A DNA stretch of 64,000 nucleotides from Haladaptatus halobius (GCF_020618475.1 NZ_CP085337.1:372001-436000), one strand, 5' to 3'; shown: positions 1 to 9,046, counted from the first letter of the stretch. Notes: a model not told the origin generated them from the letters alone. Translations and numbers: made by a program.

Positions 1-330
1 CACGGCGGAATCGGCGCCGATCAGGATCAGCTCAATCACATGGTGCAGACGGCCGAGAAACTGTTCGGCGACGACGCCTCGTGGAGCGTTCTCGGGGCAG
101 GTCGGATGCAGTACCCCCTAGGAACGCAAGCCGCGGCGATGGGAGGTAACGCCCGCGTCGGTTTAGAGGACAATCTCTATCTCGAACGAGGGACGCTCGC
201 CGAGAGCAACGCCGACCAAGTCGAGAAGATAAAACGGTTGACGTGGGAGATATCGGGCCGCGAACCGGCGTCTCCCGACCAGATTCGGGAGTTCCTCCGG
301 TTAAAAGGCCGAGAGAACGTGAACTTCTGA
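1..330 (+). CDS. BKACE-family (3-keto-5-aminohexanoate cleavage-like) protein, C-terminal part
   Basis: The frame is open from the first base of the window, so this is the last ~109 residues of a longer gene. It reads HGGIGADQDQLNHMVQTAEK, then WSVLGAGRMQYPLGTQAAAM and GGNARVGLEDNLY, a pattern characteristic of the DUF849/BKACE family, and it ends in LRLKGRENVNF. BKACE enzymes are Zn-dependent and condense a beta-keto acid with acetyl-CoA to give acetoacetate and a new CoA ester. The neighbouring CoA-transferase and lyase genes fit a catabolic role. The substrate cannot be told from this fragment, and the Zn-binding N-terminal part lies outside the window. Confidence 0.85.
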   Translation, partial: HGGIGADQDQLNHMVQTAEKLFGDDASWSVLGAGRMQYPLGTQAAAMGGNARVGLEDNLYLERGTLAESNADQVEKIKRLTWEISGREPASPDQIREFLRLKGRENVNF

Positions 331-363
331 GGTAATCGACGCGGACTGGAGCAGGCCGGTTTC

Positions 364-1290
364 CTACCTCCCATCGAGATAGCTCCGTTCTAACCCTCGA
401 ACGAGCCACGTCACCAGCTCGTTCGCCGGCACGTCGACACCTTCCTCCCGAGACAGTTCCACGATCGCTCCGTTGACCGCGTTGATCTCGGTCTTTCGCT
501 CCGCCAGTACGTCCTGCAACATGCTCGAACGGTGGGAGTCGCCCGCTTCACAGATTTCGATAACCGTCTCGAGCGGTTCCTCGTTCGGAATCTCGATTCC
601 CTTGGCGGCGGCCACCCGCTCTGCTTCCATAATGATCTTATCCATGAACGCAACGAGTTCCTCCTGCTCGACGAGTTTCCCGCTCGGGAGGCGCGTCAGT
701 GCGGCCAGCGGCTTGATCGGGAGACTGATGAGTTGCTTCGACCAGATCGCCGGGAGCGGGTCGTCGACGCGCTTGATGGGAAAGCCCGCATCGACGAGTG
801 CCCGCTCCGCTTTACGCGCGAACTCGGCATCTGCGCCGCCGAAGGTCGACGACCCATCGGACGTGTGCCGGACGACGCCCGGTTCCTCGACGACCGCACC
901 CTGATAGGTCACACCCGCCAACGCGCGTCGCTCCCCGACGAAGTCCACCAGATGGTCGTAGTGGCGAATTCCGTTCTGCAGCGATAGCACGCGCGTTTCG
1001 GGGCTGATGCACTCTTTGTGCTGTTCGAGGGCGGCTCTCGTCTGATGCGCCTTGACGAACACGAGCACGAGATCGACGTGGGCGACCTCATCGGCGTCCG
1101 TCGTGGCCGGGATCGAGACGGTGGTCGATTCCAGACCGTCGACGTCGCTCTCGATTCGAAGGCCGTCTTCGTTCAGCCTGTCGACATAGGACTGTCGGTG
1201 ATGTAGGAGCCACACGTCTTGCCCGGCGGCGGCGAGGCGGCCGCCGAACAGGCAGCCGAGCGCTCCTGCTCCCACTACTGCGACGTTCAC
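364..1290 (-). CDS. Ketopantoate reductase (ApbA/PanE)-family NADP-dependent dehydrogenase
   Basis: The 308-residue length matches the family. The Rossmann loop GAGALG lies at residues 7-12. The catalytic Lys region WSKQLISLPIKPLAAL is near residue 187, and the conserved acid lies in KTEINAVNG near residue 275. At the two positions where I recall E. coli PanE having Asn after the catalytic Lys (KLAVNCVINPL), this protein has Ser and Lys. Its substrate may therefore be a different 2-keto acid. It is the only minus-strand gene in the cluster and is divergent from the DUF6282 gene. I infer a role in the surrounding catabolic pathway rather than in CoA synthesis. Confidence 0.8.
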   Translation of the reverse strand: MNVAVVGAGALGCLFGGRLAAAGQDVWLLHHRQSYVDRLNEDGLRIESDVDGLESTTVSIPATTDADEVAHVDLVLVFVKAHQTRAALEQHKECISPETRVLSLQNGIRHYDHLVDFVGERRALAGVTYQGAVVEEPGVVRHTSDGSSTFGGADAEFARKAERALVDAGFPIKRVDDPLPAIWSKQLISLPIKPLAALTRLPSGKLVEQEELVAFMDKIIMEAERVAAAKGIEIPNEEPLETVIEICEAGDSHRSSMLQDVLAERKTEINAVNGAIVELSREEGVDVPANELVTWLVRGLERSYLDGR

Positions 1291-1343
1291 GCTCTATCGC
1301 CTCTCTTCGGAACGGTGGTAGTCAGCATCTGGTACCACCCTTG

Positions 1344-1416
1344 GTGAGAATCCTATTAATAGATGGGTTCGGAGGGTGACCGAGCGGTGTTTTTAATACG
1401 GCTCCTACTGAGAATC
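1344..1416. promoter_or_regulatory. Divergent promoter region with repeated TGAGAATC
   Basis: TTTTTAATA at 1390-1398 is a good archaeal TATA box about 35 bases before the plus-strand ATG at 1433. CTATTAATAG at 1353-1362 is a second AT-rich box that could serve the minus-strand gene. The octamer TGAGAATC occurs at 1344-1351 and 1409-1416 in the same orientation and could be a regulator site. The operator role is inferred from position only. Confidence 0.4.
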
Positions 1417-1432
1417 AGATATCCGGACACAT

Positions 1433-2329
1433 ATGACGGTAGACGCACTCATCGCTGGTTCGTGGGATACGCACGTTCACGCTAGTCCCGACGTACGTGA
1501 TCGAAAACACGATGTTGTCGAACTCGCCCGCCGAGCATCGGACGCCGACATGGGGGGATTGGTGTTGAAGAACCACCACTTCCCGACGGCGGCGGACGCC
1601 CGCATCGTGACGGAGCTTCCCGATATCGACGTGAATCTCGCGTCGACGATCGTCTTGAATCGGTTCGTCGGCGGAATCAACACGGACGCCGTCGTCGCTG
1701 CGGCGGAGATGGGAGTTACACGGGTCGAACTTCCCACGATGACGGCGAAACGAAATATGCTAGATCAGGGTGAAACTCGGACGATCGATCTGCTCGCCGA
1801 GGACGGAACGCTGACCGATTCGACCCGTGCCGTCGTCGATGAGGCACTCGAACGCGAGATGGTGATCGGAACCGGCCACATCGGCGTCGACGAGGTGACC
1901 GCGGTCGTGGAGTACGTGACGGACGCCGGCGGTAACGTGATTATCACGCATCCGGAGTTCCACGCGGCCCGGGACGGGGAGGGGCTCACTCCGGCCGACC
2001 AGAAACGGCTGGCAACGGACGGGGTCTACTTCGAACGGTGTTTCATCGTCGTCGACGAAAGCGTTCGAAGCCTCTTTCACTCTGATGCGCCAGAAGCAGC
2101 ACACGACGCCTTCCGAACGGAGGTCGTGTTCGAGAACATCGTGGCGGGCATCGAGGCGACCGGGCCGGCGCGCAATCTCCTCTCGACCGACTACGGACAA
2201 CCCGGTCGAGAGTCGCCACCGGACGCGCTCGGAGCGTTCCACGCTCGACTCCGCGACGCGGGCGTACCGAAGTCCGCGCTCGAACAGATGGCGCGCGACA
2301 ATCCGGAAGCTCTCTTCGGGGGGAGTTAA
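1433..2329 (+). CDS. DUF6282 family metal-dependent hydrolase-like protein
   Basis: The 298-residue protein opens with a metal-binding HxH in DTHVHASPD (residues 12-20). It continues with GGLVLKNHHFPTAADA and later IITHPEFHAA and LLSTDYGQPG. These are the hallmarks of an amidohydrolase-superfamily TIM barrel and of the DUF6282 group. The start is supported by a TATA box about 35 bases upstream. The stop is followed two bases later by the LLM gene start, so the two are co-transcribed. The reaction is unknown; hydrolysis of an amide, lactone or ester in the catabolic pathway is plausible. Confidence 0.8.
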   Translation: MTVDALIAGSWDTHVHASPDVRDRKHDVVELARRASDADMGGLVLKNHHFPTAADARIVTELPDIDVNLASTIVLNRFVGGINTDAVVAAAEMGVTRVELPTMTAKRNMLDQGETRTIDLLAEDGTLTDSTRAVVDEALEREMVIGTGHIGVDEVTAVVEYVTDAGGNVIITHPEFHAARDGEGLTPADQKRLATDGVYFERCFIVVDESVRSLFHSDAPEAAHDAFRTEVVFENIVAGIEATGPARNLLSTDYGQPGRESPPDALGAFHARLRDAGVPKSALEQMARDNPEALFGGS

Positions 2330-2331
2330 TC

Positions 2332-3330
2332 GTGGAACTCGGACTGATGGCGCTCACCCAGCATCCGAGCGAGCGCGACCCGGGCGAGTGTATGATGGAA
2401 CTCGTCGAACAAGCCCGAGCCGCTTCGGATCGCGGGTTCGCCTCCTTGTTCGTCGGCGAACACCACTTCACCGAGGACAGCTACTTCGATAACTTTCCCA
2501 CTCTGGCCCGCGCCTCAGCCGAAGTTCGAGACGAGATGCGGGTCGGAACGAGCGTCTGCCTGCTCCCCCTTCATCACCCGGGACTGGTCGCCGAACGGGC
2601 GGCGACGCTCGATGCGATTACGAACGGCCGATTCGTTCTGGGTGCTGCAGCAGGCTATCGTGACGAGGAGTTCGAGGTGCTTGGTATCGACAAAGCCGAT
2701 CGGGCGGAGCGACTCACCGAGGGGGTGGAGGTGATTCGCAAACTGTGGACGGGCGACGGAGCTTCGTTCCACGGTGACCACTTCGAGTTCGAAAATCTCA
2801 CCTCCCGCCCCCATCCCGTTCAGGAGGGCGGACCGCCGATCTGGCTCGGTGGCTCTGCCCCGAGCGCCGTTCGCCGCGCGGCCACGCTCGGCGACGCCTG
2901 GATCATGGATCCCGTTTCCCAGATCGATAAACTGGAGAAGGCGGTCGAGCTATACGATCGGGAGACGCCGACCGTGCCGGTTTGTCGCCCCATCCGACGT
3001 GATATTTACGTGGCCGAGACGTCGGAGGAGGCGGTCGAGACGGCGATGCCCTATCTTCTGGACAAGTTCGATTCGTTGACGGAGTGGGGGATCATCGATG
3101 GCGGCGACACCCCGACGGACGACCGGGAACGATTCGAGGCCGTTCGACAAGGACGATATATTATCGGTTCGCCCGATCGAGTAGTGGACGAACTGGAGGC
3201 GCTCAACGAGCGACTGGGCGTCGACCACGTCATCGGTCGCGTTCAGTGGCCGGGCATGAAACACGACAGGGCGATGGCGGCCATCGACCTCCTCGGTCGT
3301 GAGGTCCGTCCGCGGGTGGAGACGCTTTGA
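2332..3330 (+). CDS. LLM-class flavin-dependent oxidoreductase
   Basis: The 332-residue protein shows luciferase-like monooxygenase features: FVGEHHFTEDSYFDNF near residue 45, an LLPLHHPGLVAERAATLD segment, NGRFVLGAAAGYRDEEF, and GPPIWLGGSAPSAVRRAA near residue 165. The family uses F420 or FMN/FAD to oxidise organic substrates. The start is GTG, two bases after the DUF6282 stop codon, giving tight operon linkage. The cofactor cannot be decided from sequence alone. A monooxygenase or dehydrogenase step in the cluster's pathway is inferred. Confidence 0.85.
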   Translation: MELGLMALTQHPSERDPGECMMELVEQARAASDRGFASLFVGEHHFTEDSYFDNFPTLARASAEVRDEMRVGTSVCLLPLHHPGLVAERAATLDAITNGRFVLGAAAGYRDEEFEVLGIDKADRAERLTEGVEVIRKLWTGDGASFHGDHFEFENLTSRPHPVQEGGPPIWLGGSAPSAVRRAATLGDAWIMDPVSQIDKLEKAVELYDRETPTVPVCRPIRRDIYVAETSEEAVETAMPYLLDKFDSLTEWGIIDGGDTPTDDRERFEAVRQGRYIIGSPDRVVDELEALNERLGVDHVIGRVQWPGMKHDRAMAAIDLLGREVRPRVETL

Positions 3331-3416
3331 GAACGTACTGAAAGCGTATTTGCTCACCATCCGATTTCTCGAAAGTCCTCTTGCGTAAAATTCTTGTATC
3401 GCCGAATCGGCTGTGA

Positions 3417-4610
3417 ATGTGTATGAATCGCAAGGCGCTAGATGATATCGAGGTCATAGATCTCGGTCAAATATACAACGGCCCGTATTGTTCTCTCTTG
3501 CTCTCGTATCTCGGGGCGGACGTTACGAAGGTCGAACCGCCGCACGGGGAACCGCTCCGCGCTCGTGTCGACAACGGTGAGCCGCCCGAACTCGTGATGC
3601 TGAATTCGAACAAGAAAGGAATCACGCTCAATCTCAAGGCCGAACGGGGGAAGGAACTCTTGAAAGAACTCATCGAAGACGCCGACGTTCTGGTCGAGAA
3701 CTACGCCGTCGGAACGATGGACAGGCTCGGACTAGGATACGAGACGCTCAATGAGATCAATCCGGAACTGATCTACGCGCACGGCAGCGGCTTCGGCGAA
3801 GACGGCCCATACCGCCAGTATCCGGCGATGGATCTCACGATTCAAGCTATCGGCGGCGTTATGGACGTGACGGGATTCTCCGACGGTCCCCCTGTGAAAG
3901 CGGGGGTGGCGGTCGGCGATTTCATGGGTGGGATTCACCTGGCGGCGGGCGTTTTGGGTGCTCTATATCAGCGTGAACGAACCGGGGAAGGACAGTTCGT
4001 CGAGGTCAGCATGCACGACGCGGTCTATCCGACGCTCATGTCGCCGATGGCGGCCCACTTCAACGGCGACGACGTACCGCCACGGACGGGGAATCGACAC
4101 AGCGGCCTCGCCCAGAGTCCGTACAACGTCTACGAGACGGCCGACGGCTACATCGCGATCTTCGGCGTGACCGACGATCACTGGCACTCGCTTCTCGACG
4201 TCATCGGCAGATCGGACTTGAAGGACGACCCTCGTTTCCAGAGTAACGTGAAACGCTCGAAGCACGCCGATGAAGTGGATCGAATTGTCGAGAACTGGAC
4301 GAGACGATATGAGCGAGACGAGATCGAGGAGATTTTGCTAGAGGCCGGCGTTCCGTGCGGTCCGGTAAAGGAGATTTCCGAGGTCGTCGAAGATCCGCAC
4401 TTGAAAGATCGGAAGATGATTAACGATATCGAACATCCGAGCTATGGGAACATCTCTGTTCCGGGATTACCGATTCGACTGGAGGATTCGGATATCCCGG
4501 ATATTGAACCCTCGCCCGAGAAGGGCCGGGACAACCGGGAAGTCTACAGGAATCGACTCGGACTCTCCGCCGAGGAGGTCGACGAACTGGAGACGCACGA
4601 CGTCATTTAG
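3417..4610 (+). CDS. Type III CoA-transferase (CaiB/BaiF family)
   Basis: The 397-residue length is usual for the family. Motifs include VIDLGQIYNGPYCSLLLSYL at the N-terminus, ADVTKVEPPHGEPLR, LNSNKKGITLNLK and a YAHGSGFGEDGPY stretch. The catalytic Asp of the family is D168 in VAVGDFMGG, followed by ALYQRERTGEGQFVEVSM. It moves CoA from an acyl-CoA donor to a carboxylic acid. The ATG at 3423 (MNRKALDD) is an alternative start. The lyase gene follows 68 bases downstream, which suggests an activation-then-cleavage pair. Confidence 0.92.
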   Translation: MCMNRKALDDIEVIDLGQIYNGPYCSLLLSYLGADVTKVEPPHGEPLRARVDNGEPPELVMLNSNKKGITLNLKAERGKELLKELIEDADVLVENYAVGTMDRLGLGYETLNEINPELIYAHGSGFGEDGPYRQYPAMDLTIQAIGGVMDVTGFSDGPPVKAGVAVGDFMGGIHLAAGVLGALYQRERTGEGQFVEVSMHDAVYPTLMSPMAAHFNGDDVPPRTGNRHSGLAQSPYNVYETADGYIAIFGVTDDHWHSLLDVIGRSDLKDDPRFQSNVKRSKHADEVDRIVENWTRRYERDEIEEILLEAGVPCGPVKEISEVVEDPHLKDRKMINDIEHPSYGNISVPGLPIRLEDSDIPDIEPSPEKGRDNREVYRNRLGLSAEEVDELETHDVI

Positions 4611-4678
4611 CGTGCCACAGCGTATCGCCGCCGCCGAGCAGGACAACGTATAAGAGCACGAGCCATGAGCATACAGGT

Positions 4679-5620
4679 ATGGATCCGATACGATCCGCCT
4701 TGTTTATCCCGGGGAACAGAGAGAAATGGGTTCGGAACGCCCACACGAACGGCGCGGACGTCGTCGTGCTCGACTTGGAGGACTCGGTTCCCCCGAGCGA
4801 GAAGGAAGACGCCCGCGAACTCGTCGCCGAATACGTTCCAAAACTCCACGCGAAGGGCCAGCGTGTATTCGTCCGAGTGAACGGCCATCCGAATACGGAC
4901 GAGGGCTACACGGAGCACGATCTTGAGTCGGTCGTGTGCGAGGAACTAGAAGGATTGATGATTCCGAAGGTACGAGAACCGGACGATATCGAGCGGCTCG
5001 ACGCGGTTTTAACCCACATCGAGAGACGGGAGGGATTCGATCCCGAGAGCACCGACTTGGCCGTTAGTATCGAAACCGCCCGAGCGATGCGACAGGTGTA
5101 CGAGATCTGTAGCGCAGCGGATCGAGTCGCCACCATCGGTTGCGGAGCCGTGAAAGGAACGGACACGAATCATGCGCTCGGATTCGAATGGACGGGGCCG
5201 GGAAGAAAAGGCTTGGAGACGGTTCACCTCCGGGAGCAGGCGCTTATGGATGCTCGTGCCGCCGGTATCGATTACCCGCTCGCCGGGACGTACGTCGACG
5301 TGGAGGACACCGAGGGACTCCGGGAGGACATACAGTTCTCACGCGAGATGGGGTACACCGGCTACGTCGTAATTCATCCGTCGCACGTCGAACACGCGAA
5401 TGAGATGTTCACGCCCGATTCCGACGAAGTGGAGTACTGGCTGGGCGTTCGAGAAGCACTCGCGGAGGCCGAAGCGGAGGGAAAAAGCGCCGTTCGATAC
5501 GAGGGCGATATGATAGATACCGCGAACCTCGGCACCGCAGAGCGCTATCTCAAATACGCCCGGGTATTCGAGGATGAGCTCGACTTAGAGGTAGCGGTCG
5601 ATCGAACGCAAGAAACGTGA
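4679..5620 (+). CDS. HpcH/HpaI aldolase / citrate lyase beta (CitE)-like CoA-ester lyase
   Basis: The 313-residue protein begins PIRSALFIPGNREKWV, with the acidic VVVLDLEDSVPPSEKEDAR near residue 30, FVRVNGHPNTDEG, and VSIETARAMRQVYEI with the Mg-binding Glu. These mark the CitE/malyl-CoA lyase group of class II aldolase-like TIM barrels. The group cleaves 3-hydroxy-acyl-CoA thioesters such as malyl- or citramalyl-CoA. It has a C-terminal extension beyond the barrel. Position directly after a CoA-transferase supports cleavage of the CoA ester made there. The exact substrate is not predictable. Confidence 0.88.
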   Translation: MDPIRSALFIPGNREKWVRNAHTNGADVVVLDLEDSVPPSEKEDARELVAEYVPKLHAKGQRVFVRVNGHPNTDEGYTEHDLESVVCEELEGLMIPKVREPDDIERLDAVLTHIERREGFDPESTDLAVSIETARAMRQVYEICSAADRVATIGCGAVKGTDTNHALGFEWTGPGRKGLETVHLREQALMDARAAGIDYPLAGTYVDVEDTEGLREDIQFSREMGYTGYVVIHPSHVEHANEMFTPDSDEVEYWLGVREALAEAEAEGKSAVRYEGDMIDTANLGTAERYLKYARVFEDELDLEVAVDRTQET

Positions 5621-5652
5621 TCGAATGACCAATCCCCGGAGATAGACGCCTC

Positions 5653-6660
5653 ATGACCGACGATATCGCTATCGGGGCCGACGGGCTACCGGCTGTACAA
5701 CCGACCCACGAACGTGTCGATGCGTTTCTCGAACAGATCAATCGGAGTGCAACGGACACGATCGGCCCGTTCCCGCTGAGTGAACGACCCGCGTCGGTCG
5801 AAACGCTCGCGGCCAACGCGGTGATGGCCGGCTGTGACCCGGCGTACTTCCCGGTGGTGCTGGCGGCGCTGGAAGCGTCGCTCGCCGAGGAGTTCAACCT
5901 CTACGGACTGCTCGCCACGACGGAACCACACTGGCCGATCCTCATAGTCAACGGGCCCGTGACGTCGGAACTCGACATCAACGCGGGAGCGAACGCGTAT
6001 GGCCAGAGCACGCGTGCGAACGCCACTATCGGCCGCGCCCTCGTCCTTACGTTCATGAACGTGGCCGACGCACACCCCGGGGTTACCGACATGGCGACCC
6101 ACGGCGGGCCGCATAAGTTCGGCGTGTGCGTCGCGGAGAACGAAGAAGCATCGCCGTGGAGTCCTCTCCACGTCGACCGCGGCTTCGAGCCCACCGAGAG
6201 CACGGTGACCGTCCTCGGCACCGAAGCGCCTCACAACATCAACGACCACGTCGCCGACTCGCCGCAAGGAGTTCTCACCACCGCGGCACACACCATGGCG
6301 AAGACCGGAACGAACCTCGCCTATTTGAACGAGCGCGGAGAACCGCACCTGGTTCTCTCGCCAGAACACGCAGAGACGATCGCACGAGCGGGATGGACGA
6401 AGACCGACGTGCAGCGCTTCCTCTACGACCATGCGCGGATTCCACGCCATCTTCACCGCGATCACGGGATGCACGATCAGGCGGACGGTGGTTTACCGAA
6501 GCATGCTCAGGGCCTTGAGGATGAGCAACTAGTACCACTCGCAGCGACCGCCGAGAAGTTTCTCGTCACAGTCACTGGTGGCATCGGCCGGCACTCGCTG
6601 TTCCATCCGAGCTTCGGAGATACGGAATCGGTGACCATCTCGATCGAAGACGCGACTTAG
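5653..6660 (+). CDS. Conserved protein of unassigned function in catabolic operon
   Basis: The 335-residue protein has no signal peptide or membrane segment. It has a well-ordered sequence with LAANAVMAGCDPAYFPVVLA near residue 55, TEPHWPILIVNGPVTSELDI near 90, CVAENEEASPWSPLHVDRGF near 158 and ITGGIGRHS-like TVTGGIGRHS near the end. I recognise this pattern as a conserved family seen in bacterial catabolic clusters but cannot name an activity. The conserved Cys (AGCDP) and the ENEEASPW block look like active-site segments. It starts 32 bases after the lyase gene, so it is probably part of the same transcript. Confidence 0.75.
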   Translation: MTDDIAIGADGLPAVQPTHERVDAFLEQINRSATDTIGPFPLSERPASVETLAANAVMAGCDPAYFPVVLAALEASLAEEFNLYGLLATTEPHWPILIVNGPVTSELDINAGANAYGQSTRANATIGRALVLTFMNVADAHPGVTDMATHGGPHKFGVCVAENEEASPWSPLHVDRGFEPTESTVTVLGTEAPHNINDHVADSPQGVLTTAAHTMAKTGTNLAYLNERGEPHLVLSPEHAETIARAGWTKTDVQRFLYDHARIPRHLHRDHGMHDQADGGLPKHAQGLEDEQLVPLAATAEKFLVTVTGGIGRHSLFHPSFGDTESVTISIEDAT

Positions 6661-6756
6661 CGTAGACTGGCTTTTCTTTTTGCTTACTGGAAAAACATCG
6701 TATTTATGCACAGACATAGTGAATATACACATGTAACCAAAGCACCTTTTTACCCT

Positions 6757-6770
6757 AATGTTTATTAATG
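6757..6770 (+). promoter_or_regulatory. TATA box for the TAXI binding-protein gene
   Basis: TTTATTAATG at 6761-6770 sits about 27 bases before the ATG at 6791. That spacing predicts a leaderless or nearly leaderless transcript, as is common in haloarchaea. It gives the transporter gene its own promoter after the upstream operon. Confidence 0.5.
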
Positions 6771-6790
6771 CTTAGATAATCTCCCTCGAT

Positions 6791-7921
6791 ATGGCGAAAA
6801 GCCACGGCGGTGTACGACGGCGAAGTCTCCTCAAAGCGGCGGGGCCCGTTGCCTTAATGGGGCTCGCTGGTTGCTCGACCAACCAGGGGAGCAATAAGAA
6901 CGGTGACGGAAACAACAATAACAACAACGGCGGCGGTGGCAATGGCGGCGGCGGTTCCTACAATTGGCGGATCGGTACCAGCGGACAAGAGACGGCGACG
7001 CACGCGTCGGGTGTCGCATTCTCTAACGTTATCAATAAAAATTCGGATATGCTCCAAATGAGCGCGCAGACCACCGGTGGAACGACCGCCAATCCGCGCC
7101 TCATCGATCAGGGAAGTATCGATATTGCTCAGAGCACGTCGGCGATGGTCTGGCGAGCAAATACGAGGCGTGATCCGTACAAGAACCCGAAGATCAGTAA
7201 GACGATGTGCCAGACCTTCTCGTACATGACGCTAGACGTGTTCCTCGTAAAGCGAAACATCGACCGACTGAGCGACGTCAAGACCATCAGCGACATTCCC
7301 ACCGACGGATCGGTGAAGATGTCTTGGGGGCCGCGGGGAACGTCCGCCTGGGACACGCAGGTTGACGCATTCAAGATGGTCGGAATGAAGAATCCCGAGA
7401 AATCGTTCAATCTCAAGGTCATGGGTCTCGGTGACCAGGCGGCCGCCATGCGTGACGGCCGTCTCGACATCGCGAACGTCTACACCGCCAATACGAAAAC
7501 GCTCATCGGTTGGATTCAGGAGCTCGATGCGACCACGAATATCGATGTCGTCCGATATCCGTTCGACCAACAGACGGTTCAAAAGAGCGGGAAGCCGATC
7601 ACTTACTCGGAAGTGTCGGGAGACGTTTGGAACCAGGATATCTCGTCCGATAGCTTCCCCACGCTCTCGCTCGGATACATGACGATTATCCCGGAAGACA
7701 TCCCAAAGAAAGCGGTCTACGAGTACACCAAGGTTCTCATGGAGAACAAAAAGAGTGTCCGACAAGCTCACTCCGTTCTGTCCGAATTCGGTCCCGAGTT
7801 CGGGACGAAATTCTTGGTCAAGAACGGTGAGGTACCGGTTCATCCCGGTACCGAACAATACCTCAAAGAGAACGATCTGTGGTCCGATAAGCTCACCTCA
7901 CTTGCCGACTATCAGGGGTAA
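6791..7921 (+). CDS. TAXI-family TRAP transporter solute-binding lipoprotein (Tat-exported)
   Basis: The 376-residue protein has a twin-arginine signal (VRRRSLLKAAG) and a lipobox LAGC with Cys28. A low-complexity Asn/Gly linker follows to about residue 58, typical of haloarchaeal membrane-anchored binding proteins. The mature part starts NWRIGTSGQETATHASGVAF and has the GTTANPRLIDQGSIDIAQ pattern of TAXI receptors. The protein would capture a carboxylate outside the cell for a sodium-coupled TRAP permease. No TRAP permease is recognisable in the next 10 kb, so the partner must lie elsewhere or have been lost. Confidence 0.88.
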   Translation: MAKSHGGVRRRSLLKAAGPVALMGLAGCSTNQGSNKNGDGNNNNNNGGGGNGGGGSYNWRIGTSGQETATHASGVAFSNVINKNSDMLQMSAQTTGGTTANPRLIDQGSIDIAQSTSAMVWRANTRRDPYKNPKISKTMCQTFSYMTLDVFLVKRNIDRLSDVKTISDIPTDGSVKMSWGPRGTSAWDTQVDAFKMVGMKNPEKSFNLKVMGLGDQAAAMRDGRLDIANVYTANTKTLIGWIQELDATTNIDVVRYPFDQQTVQKSGKPITYSEVSGDVWNQDISSDSFPTLSLGYMTIIPEDIPKKAVYEYTKVLMENKKSVRQAHSVLSEFGPEFGTKFLVKNGEVPVHPGTEQYLKENDLWSDKLTSLADYQG

Positions 7922-8290
7922 TCAACGATAGCCAACGTGGCGCGCGCCGTGGGTTATTGAATCTCCTGAATAGTGGATTCCATAGCTGAATCCGTTTCGA
8001 GTACGTCTCGTATACGGTTACGGATGATAGATCAACGGTACACCGAATCCCAGCGCTGACTCTTACCTTATCGTCCGCTTGATCACGGCTATGCGTCGTT
8101 TCCGTGAGTGCTAACGGTACTTCCTCGAAACAAAACTACTCTTATCACGAGTATCTGACGCGACCAATAGGCTATACGGACGCCTCAGTCACGGAAAGAT
8201 ATCCTCCCACCGTCGAAACAACTTAACAGCTTCTCTCAGCCGCCGCTCTCTTGAGGAAGGTTCATGTTTCGTCCGTGCATTAGACCCGCC
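7922..8290. other. Intergenic, no gene seen
   Basis: These 369 bases lie between the TAXI gene and the deacetylase remnant. I see no ORF with coding character, no RNA gene and no clear repeat. Confidence 0.5.
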
Positions 8291-9046
8291 ATGGATTCCG
8301 TTCCGGAAGGTAAGTTGCGGGAACTGTCTCCGTATTTATAATTTCTTAGATAATTAGACGAAAATATCAATCTCGATACTCGCCTCTTTCACGTCTTACA
8401 CGCGTTCTCTGATAAGAATTTCACCCGACTGCTTGACTCTCTATCCGATGCGAGCGTAATCGCGGGATTTCCCGTTCCGGCTATTCACCTCGAAGTGTGT
8501 CAGGAAGTCGTCGGCTCGTTACGGCGAGTCGTTGACGAAGGCCACGAGCTCATCCTACACGGATACCGACACACATCGTTTAGAGACACCCCCTACGAGA
8601 TAGCGGAAAAAGAGATCGTAACTGCATTAGATTTATTCGAGAAAGAGCTTGGAGTCACCCCCGAAGGATTTCACGTATCGTTTATGAGCGCCAGCGAGGG
8701 AACGCTTCGTGCGGCAGCCGAGCAAGGGATCGAATGGGTCGTCGGAAAACCGGCGGGCTCGACACCGTCAAGACTCCCAATGGTTGAACCGACGCATCCC
8801 TACGACCTCCAATTACTAGAACGAGGATTCACGCCGAAAGAGACGTTCAAAATGCTTGAGACGGAATCCGACGAATCGTCGTTTCTTCTGTGTCATCCGA
8901 ATATCCACCGTCACCACAATGCATACCGTGACTTTGCTCAGTTCCTTCGGGACGGCGCGTACTCGTCGCCGGTGGAACTAGTCGAAGGCCAAAATGAGAA
9001 TCCCGGCCTTCTCCTCGACCGTTTTCCCCCGTTCCGGGTGCTCTAG
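8291..9046 (+). pseudogene. Polysaccharide deacetylase-like (NodB-type) gene with two in-frame TAA codons
   Basis: The frame starting at ATG 8291 reads MDSVPEGKLRELSPYL, then TAA at 8339. Four codons later there is TAA at 8351. It then continues without interruption through LDENINLDTRLFHVLHAFSD and DASVIAGFPVPAIHLE to VVDEGHELILHGYRHTSF and the stop at 9046. VDEGHELILHGYRH is the HGxxH metal/active-site segment of polysaccharide deacetylases. Between 8354 and 8495 there is no ATG, GTG or TTG codon. The real start must therefore be upstream of the stops, or translation begins at GTG 8495 and yields a truncated 183-residue protein. I favour a decayed gene. Confidence 0.65.

Noticed and set aside
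5686..6474. 262-residue minus-strand open frame
   Set aside because: It is antisense to the conserved plus-strand protein at 5653-6660; its Arg/His-rich translation has no family pattern.
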